A stretch of DNA of 22,183 nucleotides. It comes from Photorhabdus cinerea. GTDB taxonomy: Bacteria > Pseudomonadota > Gammaproteobacteria > Enterobacterales > Enterobacteriaceae. Position 1 is the first letter of the stretch, and the number at the start of each line of letters is the position of its first letter. The position numbers and the translations under genes are program-made. Below are positions 1 to 10,100 of the stretch, piece by piece. The stretch covers positions 1-22,183 of the forward strand of contig NZ_PUJW01000035.1 in the NCBI RefSeq assembly GCF_011189575.1, written 5' to 3'. Under the pieces are notes generated by a model. That model did no database searches, was not told the origin of the DNA, and saw only the letters and a program-made list of their open reading frames with translations.

Positions 1-164
1 AAGAGACTGAATCGTAACGCGGTGAGTTGGCAACGACACGACGGCAGAGACGGGCGACGAGTGCGGCGTCCCGTTCGCCCCGGTCCGGTATTGGCAATCT
101 CCGCCACCACCATCCACATCTGGCGGGTCTGATTGAAGATAATACGATACAAGTGTCTATTCAT
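1..164 (-). CDS. TpsA/CdiA-type two-partner secretion exoprotein, N-terminal end (partial, leaves window)
   Basis: Reading leftwards from the ATG at 164-162 gives 54 codons that stay open to the window edge. Residues 1-23 carry the extended signal peptide region (ESPR) typical of large TpsA exoproteins: MNRHLYRIIFN followed by QMWMVVAEIA. A basic linker rich in Arg comes next (about 28-46), then LTALRFSL, the start of the ordinary hydrophobic signal core. A GGAGA ribosome site lies 7 bases before the ATG. The family includes filamentous haemagglutinins, ShlA-type haemolysins and CdiA contact-dependent inhibition toxins, exported by a TpsB outer-membrane partner. The body of the protein is outside the window, so its activity, and whether the gene is intact, cannot be told. 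The ESPR match is clear by eye; the subfamily is not assignable. Confidence 0.85.
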   Translation of the reverse strand, partial: MNRHLYRIIFNQTRQMWMVVAEIANTGPGRTGRRTRRPSLPSCRCQLTALRFSL

Positions 165-616
165 GGTTATTCTCCGCGAAGGTGTCCTGAATGTGCTACG
201 ACGCGCGGGCAGCACTGTGAGGCTAAAAATCGCGGGTCAATTTCGAAGCGGTATTAACCCTAAATTTAACTTAGTGATCAATGTTTGTGGTTTATTATCA
301 CTCATGGCAACTAAAAGAGAGGATTTGGTTAAGATAGCAGTAAAAACAAAGAGTTATATTTTATTGCAAAAAACAGACCAATGTTATTATCATGTTACAA
401 ATTGTATAAAAAATAGATTAATATTAATCATTTAATAATCAAGGGTAATAATTTCAAATTAATTTTACTTTTTTGTTTTATTTTGTGATGAAAATCACAA
501 AATTAGATCTCATTTCAGGAAAAAGGGACTTGCAAAAAGAGGATTTTCATTTCTACATGAACAAGTAAAACCATTTACCCAGGTCTGGCGACGTTGAGGC
601 TACACCACGCCGATTA
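165..616. other. AT-rich intergenic region upstream of the TpsA gene
   Basis: I see no convincing gene here. The stretch after about 250 is strongly AT-rich and contains the CRP-like palindrome described separately. Short open frames lack ribosome sites and recognisable content. It probably holds the promoter and long 5' leader of the leftward TpsA gene. Confidence 0.6.
479..504. promoter_or_regulatory. CRP (cAMP receptor protein) binding site
   Basis: The core is TGTGA (484-488), six bases, TCACA (495-499), which is the exact CRP consensus half-site pair and spacing, with T- and A-rich flanks that extend the symmetry. The leftward TpsA gene at 164 is the nearest intact target, about 320 bp away. 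That is far for classical class I or II activation of a promoter close to the gene, so a long leader or a different promoter position is implied. An FNR site would need TTGAT half-sites, which are absent. Confidence 0.7.
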
Positions 617-820
617 ATGGTTGACGAAAACCAGGCGCTCATTGTTGAGACGCTAAAATCGGCCAACATGATGAAGGATCACCGCATTGCTCGCGCTATC
701 GGGGATGCGGGCTGGCATGGCTTCATCAAGAAACTGGAATACAAAGCCGCAGCGGCGGGACTCGTCGTTTCTGCCCACGGAGGCCAGTGTAAATCCGTCA
801 TAAAGACGGTGGCGGCCTGA
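617..820 (+). pseudogene. TnpB (IS200/IS605 family) relic with internal deletion
   Basis: The 67-codon frame joins two separated parts of a TnpB protein. Residues 4-45 (ENQALIVETLK, ... IGDAGWHGFIKKLEYKAAA) match the middle of TnpB, including the Glu of the second RuvC-like motif. Residues 46-67 (AGLVVSAHGG, CKSVIKTVAA) match the extreme C-terminus. The zinc-finger block and the last RuvC Asp, which normally lie between, are gone. The join sits at an Ala-Ala-Gly stretch present in both arms, suggesting deletion between short repeats. The N-terminal half is also missing. The remnant cannot be an active RNA-guided nuclease. The family match is from memory of conserved motifs. Confidence 0.82.
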
Positions 821-871
821 GAAGTGGGAAGCCTCGCCGTTTTTTACGGCGGGGAGCAGTCACTCAGTGAC
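821..871 (+). mobile_element. IS200/IS605-type right end with hairpins (omega-RNA 3' region relic)
   Basis: Directly after the TnpB stop comes a stable hairpin: CCTCGCCG (832-839), loop TTTTTTA, CGGCGGGG (847-854). A second small palindrome follows, GTCAC-TCA-GTGAC (859-871). Such a GC-rich hairpin just past tnpB is typical of the right end of these elements and, in active copies, forms the scaffold end of the guide RNA. The left end and tnpA are absent, so this is an immobile remnant unless a related transposase acts in trans. Confidence 0.7.
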
Positions 872-898
872 AATATTAATAACTACCGGATAAAGGTA

Positions 899-980
899 TA
901 TATCCTTCATCTTTCAAGCTGCTGCTTTGTTGGCTGCTTTCACTTACCGCCGCGCTGCAACTTGAAATCTATTGGGTATA
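899..980 (+). repeat. ERIC-type repeat, internally shortened
   Basis: The element begins with TATATCCTTCATC and ends with CTATTGGGTATA. It aligns with the 127-bp copy at 12657-12783 except that about 45 bp of the central palindrome (the CCCGG..CTCCTGGGG part) is missing. ERIC elements are non-coding, palindromic and spread in enterobacterial intergenic regions; transcribed copies can fold and affect mRNA stability. This copy lies between the TnpB relic and the rtxA terminator. Confidence 0.85.
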
Positions 981-1092
981 AATATTTGTCAATTTTTTAT
1001 AATAAACATCATAAATCTAATATTAAAATATAAATAAATTAATAAAAACATTCACAAATAAAACTCAGAAATAGTTTCCCGAATAAAAACTC

Positions 1093-1127
1093 AAAAAAAT
1101 GGCCCACATTTCTGTGAGCCATTTTTA
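1093..1127 (-). terminator. Rho-independent terminator of rtxA
   Basis: On the minus strand, ATGGCTCACA pairs with TGTGGGCCAT (plus coordinates 1099-1108 and 1113-1122) around a GAAA tetraloop, followed by a run of seven T. It lies about 35 bp past the rtxA stop. The plus strand also carries a shorter T tract, so it may work in both directions. Confidence 0.9.
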
Positions 1128-1157
1128 TTTTTATGACAGCTAATTACAGTGAATTAA

Positions 1158-4100
1158 TTAAGCAAATTTTCCCTTACCAATGGTTACATCGGTCCATGCC
1201 GTGGTAACAGCCATTCTCGCCTTACTGTCCAGACTCTCAATAAAACCATTATCACCCGCTGTCGGAGAAAAACTACTCATTGCCTGAATCAATGAATCAA
1301 CGGCATTGTCAGAAAGTGCAGTAAATTCACGCTCGCCTGATTTGTCTTTATCCCCCATCGGCCTCACCAATTTGGCTCGATGACCATTAAAGTAATCATC
1401 AAAGGTGACTGTACCCACCGATTCAAAGAGTCCCTGAGCGGTGTGAACGCTGTTGTCCTGAGTATGACGGTTCACTGACAGCACCAAATCATATCCGCTG
1501 CGTTGGAACCATAGGTCTTTCCAGCCAACACCGTTAAACAAGATCATATCTTCTGCGTTGATATCGTTAACCCGGTTATCAATCACTTCTCCGCTGACCA
1601 CAAAGCTATCTACATCTGTTCCGCCCTGGAAGCTGTTCTGATAACCGCCCAGCATTAACAAATCCTGACCATCACCGCCGTTAAACTGGCTGAATTTCGA
1701 AATCGCAGCGGCTATCAGGTGATCATCACCGTCCCCGCCATTAATCACCGCATGGTAGCCCATCAATTTAATCGTATCATTGCCGGAATGACCGTCTATC
1801 CGGTTGTCATTACCAAACACTCTGGCAAAGTCATTGCCTTCACCTAAATCAACCCGGTTGTTATTGCCGATGGTCACCGCATAGTCCTGACCTGCTCCGG
1901 TATCCACCCGGTTGTAGTTACCGGAAGTGACGACGTAATCCTGCCCGTTACCCGCATCAACAAGGCCACCTTCACCAAAGACAAAAGCTTGATCATTACC
2001 TTCGCCCGTAAAGACATGGTTAATACGTCCGGCTACCACTGCGGTATCATCACCATTGCCGCCAAACATCCAGTTTTCACGCCCCATCAGGACGCCCATA
2101 TCATTACCTTCACCACCAGCAAAGATATTGGATGTTCCTAGTGAGTAGTAAACATCATCACCGCGACCACCCCAGAAGTTGTTGTTATCACCCAGATAGG
2201 CACCGAGATCTTTACCGTCACCACCCCAGTTGAAGTTATAATTTCCCAACGACACATGAATATCACCATCTCCTTGCAGATGACCACTGTTACGCAGGAA
2301 ATCAAACGTTTTTTGCTTCATATTGAGCAGATCTGCTGTCAGATTTTCTTTCAAGTTAGCCACTAACAACTTCATCTCTTGTTGCTTATCTATGCTAAAC
2401 ATTGTTGCAAACAGGTTAGGCAGATTCAGCGAATTAAAGCCAAATGCGCGTTCTGCTTTGCTATTAGCTTGAGCGCTATTTCCGTTGACGCTAACCCCAG
2501 CACCTTGTTCCCGATTTTTATCAGGCGCTTTCTCTGTCAAACCATGACTTTCCGCAAATTTTCTAACTACATCTTTTCCCTCATTGATGCCAGCCTTCAA
2601 ACTATCCTCCAATTTATCTGGATTGGTGAAGGCTTCCAGTTGATCACCGCCAAATTCCCTTATCACTTCCAGCATTTCTTTTAGAATAGCTTCGCCATCA
2701 ACAGGCTCTCCTGCCCGGGAAACAATACGTCCATCTGCGGTGTAATCTACACCAAAGATATCCGCTAAGGTCGTATCCTCACTCACCCCCGATAATCGGC
2801 CAAGCAGCTTATTCTGAAGCTGACGCGGTAAGTCCTGCGGGTTGTAGGTAAAGGTTGTTTTCGCCATACCCGTTGTTGAGTACTGCTGGGTCATCAGGCC
2901 AAACAACGAACCCAGGTTGGTATCCAAAATTGACTGAATATTGTCACCGAACGTAAAGTTCCAGTTACCGGTCGTAACCTGAATATCAGCGCCACGCCCG
3001 CCAACAGCAAAGTTGAAAGCCAGCTCCTGATTAGCCTGACGGAATTTATCTGCCCGGCTCATTTTGCCTGCATTGACACTATTGTCATTTTCGCCTAACC
3101 ACTGATTAAGTTTCTTATTCAATGCTAATTCAGCATCATATTTTAAACCACGGCTACTACGCTCATGCTGAGAATCCAAATTAAGCAGCGTTTCGTAATC
3201 CACGCTGCTGGTTTGGTCTAAACCAGATATATCACGCACAAATTTCTTCGCACCGGCGATTGTCCACTGCTGATCTTGTGCTGCTAACCAATCCTGCTCG
3301 TCACCGGAACGGGCAATACCTTTCAATACGCCAGCAACACGGGCAGCACCATCAAATGGATTAACCAGCGGCGGCGTTGGGATGGATTTATCCATCATCA
3401 CAATCAGGTCATTACTACGACCTTGGTTGAAGCTGACGTTACGGTTACCAATAAACATCTGCCCCCCTTCAAGCGCCTGATAGCCGCCAATATCAAAGCT
3501 ATGTTTACTATCACCATCACCGATGTGCACCATCACATTGTTATCACCGAAAGCCAGTGATTTAAAACCACCGGTTCCCACTTTAATGCCTACGTTCGAT
3601 GTTCCCCAGTTGAGCACGGTAAATTCTCCGTCACCGATATCTCCCTGGATACTACCGGAGTAACTGAGCTGACTCTGCGAGTTATCGCTGGTGTTAACCT
3701 TGTTACGCTTCTGTGGCTCAATGAAAATTTCAGCGTTATCCGCAATCGCCCCTTGGGTAACCGAATCAGCCTTTGTATACCCGACTTTAGCGAAATTGAT
3801 ATCGCTTTCAGCAATACCACGACGAACCTGTTCTGTATGAGTTATCAGTTTATTCTCTGCGTCCCAGCTCAATACAACTTTGTTATCAGGCAAGTTGTTA
3901 ACCCATTGGTTATTTTCATCACGGGTAAACTTACGGCCTGTTGCGTCAACCGCGACTTCGCTACTGCGGGCAGAAACATCACTGCGGATACCTTGTTTAT
4001 CCAACTCAGTAATAAAGTGACGAGCAAAACCATCCCGCTTATCATCACTAATCAGTGAACAACCCACCAGACTGATGTGATCGGGTTTGCTGATGGCCTT

Positions 4101-7100
4101 TTCGCCCAGCTTAATCTCCTGATAAAACTGCTTTAGTTTCGTTGCCAATTCATCCGCGCTGTAACCACTCAGACGAATGTTATTCTGCTCTGATGTATCA
4201 CGACCATGACCGACAACCTGCCAGCGTAATTTGTTCGATAATTTAGACAGATCGCCATAAACAACACGATATTTACCGTTGGCATCGAGTTGAATAACTA
4301 CACTGGAGTCCGGGTGTTTACCCGCCAGATTAGCAGCTGCTCTGGCAGCTATCGGGTCATCTTCCATCTGAAGGATGATCTGACCATCAAAGCGAGTTTC
4401 ACGGCTATCAGTCTGTCGAGTCACTTCCACCGTTTGCCAGCCATCAAGTGGTTTGTTCAGATGACTATCGTCGATAATAACAGGTTCTACCCCTTTATTT
4501 TTGCCAGATAACCCATCTAAGTCTTCCACCGCAGGACGGCTTTGCGGTTTTACCACCGCATACTTCTGATAAAACTCCTGAGTTTCTTTAAAAGCATTAT
4601 CCAGCGCCTGATTTACCCACGCCTTACCCGATTCCCCAGCAATATCTGCCAGATCCTGATAATTGGCAGTGTAGCTGTTCAGTTTCTGCTTCTGCTGACG
4701 CTCATCACCGGTTTCCTGTAATGCTTTGTAAACCGCCAGACTTTCATTGACAGAGTGACCACCATCAAATACCAAAAATGCCAGAGTATTGAGATAGCTT
4801 TGCCCGGTTGGGAAGTTGGGTTGCTTGCTGGCAATATAGTCATTGAGGTGAACCATGATATTGGTCGAACCAGACGCGCCAGTCACTACAGATTGACCTT
4901 GAGCTAATGCATTATGCTCAAATACAGTTTCCCGTCCTGGGGTCAAAATCCGACCTGCCGCGACCTTCCTGCCATACAAAAAGTCGTCATGCTTACCATT
5001 CGCAGGCTGGTAGGGCAGCGCCGTGCCATAATCATTGGTCTGCGTTTCCGTGATAACGACTTTGTGCGTAATATCAGCCCCGGTAGTCAACTCAGCACTG
5101 GTTGAACGGGCTTTGGTGATCACATTCTGATAGAAAGAATCCCCTTTTCTCTTCCAGTCAGCACTATCCATCCCCATTCCCGGGGTGGTCGCCATTTTTA
5201 CCGCCAGAAACGGCACCTTAATCACAGAAAAACCATCATCAACCTTAGTCATCATGGTCTTGAAATTGGTAAAAGTTGGATCGTTCAGGAATGTCGTTAC
5301 CTCAGGCACCCGGCTGAACCAAGGGCGAAAATCCTTATCAATAGCCTTAGCAAAAGCTTGCATCTTGCCAGCAATTTTCTGGTCACGTTCAGCACCTTCG
5401 CGATAAAAACCACTTATCCACTGTTCAAAATCCTGTACCAGGAAGTTACCTGTTCGTTCAGCGGTATCTTTCGCTTCCGGTGATGCCGTTTTCACCAGTT
5501 CATAAGCCAGTTCAGAATCAAAATGGCGGCCAAATAGGTTATCAATATATTGTCCGGTGGCCTTCTCTTTGTTGGCATCGGCCAACAGCTGTTGAGCCAG
5601 AATGTGCAATTCAGGATGCGTTTTCAACTGGGTAACAGCATCCTCAAATAATTCTTTGGTTTTCTGATGTGTTACTTGCCCTGTAAGCCAAAGTTCTCTA
5701 GCGCGTTCAATCAAAGGCTTACCTTCTGGGATAGCTTCTTGTTGTAATCGGCTGACGAAAACGATAAGGCTTTCGCTTTCGGTCTTAGGTGCATCCCGCT
5801 CCGCAGCGGAATTAATCTGGGTTAATGGCTTAATTTGTAAATCAGTGAGACGATTAATTTCGCTTTGCGCAATATCACCTTTCAGGCCCACCACACGCCC
5901 GAAACCGTCAAAGGATACCTGCTGACCAAACTGTGGCACTTGCTCAGGTGGCACAGTGATCCCCAAAATCCCGGCTGACTCAGCTCTCTGGGCCTGAATG
6001 TGAGCAACCAGTTCACCCATCTCAAAACGTAAGCTTTTCACCAATTTACTACGCTGAGCGAATTCTTTGGGATCATACTGCTGCCAATGAGCCAGCGCTT
6101 GTTCAAGCTGTAATACATGTTGTTCATCGGGCCGTTCGACGGTGCTGTTAAAAGCCTCACGCACGGCCACCAGCGCCTTACCAGGCCGATCGGTATTTAT
6201 CGAACCAAGACGTCTTTTAGTAGAATCAATAAACCGTTTGTCTCCCTTGTTCAGTAAGACAAGCTCTAATTCTTTAAGTGAAGAGCGAGATTGATGGCTA
6301 TTTCCCCCTAATCCTTGCAGATCAATACCCGAAATCGTCGGCGCTTTTCTGGTTAACTCTCTGGGTTCATTTAAGGTTGGTTCCACCGTGCCACCGGATG
6401 ATGTTTCGGTAAACGATGATGTTTCGCTAAACATTGAAATAACCGCAGCACCGGTATTTCCTGAGCGAATACCCTTGTTGAGCTGTAACCGATTGACCGC
6501 TTGCTGTGCATCATTCAAGGCCGCCAAATCTTCTGCTGTTAATGTTAAATCTTCACTGAGCCAACCGTCAGCTTCTGTTTTCGATGCAGGATCGATATGA
6601 CTCTTCGATTTCTCCACCTCGATCGGTGTATAAGCTTCTCCAGACAAACCACTCCCCGTTGCCCCGATACGCTCTGGTTTAGTATCATCAGCCTGTTTCA
6701 CGCTTTTTGCATTCTTTTGCGCCTGTGCAGCTTTATTTTCCGCCTCTAAACTATCTCTTTCACCACGCTGTTTCACTTTCTCATACGCGGTATTGGCGTC
6801 ACTTACCGCTTTCTCAGCCCGTTGTTTCTGTAATAATGCCTCTTCTTTTCTCTGCTCTGCTTTTTTCTCAGCGTCTACAATATCTTTGTCTGCATTATCT
6901 ATATTTTCGAGACTTTTCCCTAAACCTGCCTCTGATTTCTCAATTGCTGTTTTTACTACTTCTCGTTTATTAATAAAGTGCTGCTGTGCATCAGCTAATT
7001 TTTCTTGTGCCGTAAGTTTGGCATCATTTAATTTATTCTGGATATTATCCAGATATCCAACCGCAAACCGATTACGCCACTCATCACCTGATTTACCATC

Positions 7101-10100
7101 ATAATTCCCATAGTTATTAAGCGCATCCATACCTTGAGCCATAAGCATCAGTTCTTCTTCGACTACCCTGGACTCTTTACTTATTGCATCACGCTGTACT
7201 TGACCATTGGTATTCAGTGCATCTTGATTGGTTGATTCCAGTTGGAATTGTGATTTTGAAATCGTTTTAAGCTGTTTATCTTTCTCTTGTTCCAGAAGCT
7301 GACGATTCATCTCAGCTTTTTCTTTATCGTTTAACGCATTTTGCGCGGCTTTATCCTGCTTCGCATGTCTGATAACCGCATCAGCTTGCGGGGATGTCTG
7401 ATCCTGAGCTGAACCAACATTATCTCCAACCTGCAAGGCATTCTGGATAACCTCGATATCAGGCGTCTCCACCGGAGTTATTGTGCCACTCAAGTTGTTA
7501 GCCAGATCCGAACTAATTTCATCAATTTTATCCATCTGGAAACCATCAATGGCAGACACTTCGGTTAAGTTAATCGCGCCTCTCCCTTTATTGGTTCCAG
7601 AAGTATTAGCCTCATTACCATGGATCAAATAATTAATCGCATGGCTACCTTCCACACCTAATACAGTTTGTTTAAAATTTTTAAACAGATAAGAGAGATT
7701 GTTGCTTTTCGTGTTACTTTCCGCAATAGAAAGGCTGTAAAAATCGCCATTACCAACCTTAATCGCCACATTATTGCGGGCATAAGAGGCATTAAAACCC
7801 AAACCATCACCAATATGAATATTGGCATTGCCTTTGCCTTTCATAATCGCAACATTAAGACCATTGCCAACTTTGGTATTGACGTTATATTCACCCCATA
7901 CGGCATTGACTGAAACGCCGTCTCCCACCTTGGTATTCACATTCTGGTCACCATGCGTCGCCGTCACACTTAAGCCATCACCCACGGTAGTCGTGATATT
8001 AACTTTGCCTTTCGCCACGGTAACCTGCGTACCGTCACCCACCTTAGTCACAATATTGCCTTCACTCCATAAGGCATTAAAACTATCGCCGTTACCAACT
8101 TGAGTCACAACGTTGGCATCAGCTTTAGCAAGCACCACATTATTCCCGTCGCCTACCTTCGTAATAACGTTAGCTTTGCCCCAAGCTCCCGTGTAATCAT
8201 CACCGTTACCAACATGGGTGATAATGTTGGCATCGCCCTGAACGACTGTGACTTCTCGCATTCCTCCCACTTTGGTAATGATATTCGCTTTACCTTTGGC
8301 GAAATTGTAACGGTCGCCATTACCAACATGAGTCAGGATATTAGCTTCACCCCAGACAGCGTTAACCCCTGCACCTTCCCCCACTTTAGTAATGATATTG
8401 GCCTTACCTTTCGCGAAACCAACCGTTGTGCCATCACCAACGTGTGTCATGATGTTACCCACATCGGAAATAAGCAGGCCGACCGTTGTACCATTACCTA
8501 CTTTCGTCAGAATATTGCCTTTACCTAATAGCACGGCAGCCGTCGTTGATGATCCCATATGAGTAACAACATTAGCCTCAGCCGCTGCCACAACCCCCAT
8601 AAAACCCTTACCCACTTTAGTGACAATATTGGCTTTACCCAGTGCCAATACCCCAGTTAAACCGTCGCCAGCATGGGTCATGATATTAGCTTCACCAAAC
8701 ATTGCCGCCAGCGTTGTACCATCACCCACTCTGGTCATCACGTTCAACTTACCGGCAAACAAGCCAATACTTGTCCCACCACCATCATGGGTATAGATAT
8801 TGGCATCACCAATCATCAAGCCGACAGTCAAATCATTACCCACTTTCGTCAGGATATTGGCTTCCCCGATCATAGCGGCAAATGTCTGACCATTACCGAC
8901 ATGGGTCATCACATTGGCCTCGCCTATCATCGCTGCCAAGGTCACACCATTACCCACTTTGGTTGCAACATTACCTTCCGCCAGCATCAGGGCAACGCTC
9001 ATCCCATCCCCAACGTGGGTAAATACATTACCAGCGGCTATCATCAGTGCCAGCGCCTTACCATCCCCTACTTTGGTAAAGACATTACCCAGACCACCCA
9101 TCAACGCCCATGCATCACCCTGACCAACATGGGTAAAGATATTGCCAGCACCAATCATAGCCGCAATTGCGGTTCCATCTCCCACTTTAGTAAAGATGTT
9201 ACCTGCTGCTCCCATGACCCCCAGTGTCTGACCGTCACCGACATGAGTCAGCACATTACCAATTCCAAGCATAATGCCCGTGGTGTCACCATCCCCTACT
9301 TTGGTTAGGATATTGGCTGCCCCCAACATCACCCCCGTCGTACTCCCACCACCAATGTGAGTCAGAACGTTTGCGCCACCGCCCATCACCGCAACAGCAT
9401 CACCTCTTCCTTTTTTGGTGAGGATATTGGCTCCACCCAACGCAATTGCCGTGGTGTCTGATATTTCATTATCACTACTGATATGTGTGATAATGTTGGC
9501 CCCCCCTAACATACCGGAAATCAAATCACCTGCGCCAAGCTTAGTTAGCACATTAGCGCCACCCAAAAGTACTGAGGAAATATTCCCTTTACCTTTTTGG
9601 GTCATGACATTAAAACCGCCTGCACCTAACCAATTCGCGCTGCCATTACCTATTTGAGTATGGGTGTTATATCCTCCCAGCATGGTAACCCGACTATCAC
9701 CGTTACCCTGGTGGATAGAAATATTGCCAATCGCCAGAAGATGCGCCAGATACAGCCCATCACCGACACGAACCAGAACGTTTACCGCACCGCCAGCGTA
9801 AACATCCATGTTTCCATACTGATTTTGGTGGACAAGGACATTTGCCAGACCTGCGCCACGAAAAGTCAAATCACCCTGTTCACCACTTTTCACAATGACG
9901 TTGGCAGCACCTGCGCCTTCAAAATGCGTATTACCGAATCTCGAACTATGAAGAATGACATTAGCAATCCCATCACCTTCAAAATTAACATTGCCATCTA
10001 TTACACTGGATTTAATAACGTTTCCGCCACCCATACCGCTAAAATTAACATCACCGGAGCTATCACCAATATCCGAAGATGACTTCACCAATTCCTGATG

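Noticed and set aside
27..435. Two overlapping plus-strand frames near the left edge
   Set aside because: Their first part is the reverse of the TpsA N-terminus, which has a clear ESPR and ribosome site; the rest is AT-rich DNA without a recognisable product.
4509..6281. Cargo region as the Rho-inactivation domain (RID)
   Set aside because: RID needs a catalytic Cys and its surrounding KNCSST-like motif. The whole cargo has no cysteine and the His context differs.
8100..9308. Long plus-strand open frames (142 and 211 codons) with repeated motifs opposite rtxA
   Set aside because: They are antisense shadows of the B repeats: the regular 57-bp unit keeps a second frame open. They have no ribosome site or independent homology.
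7718..9776. Regular repeat spacing that might suggest a CRISPR array
   Set aside because: The 57-bp units have no spacers, vary at many third positions and encode the B-repeat protein pattern continuously.
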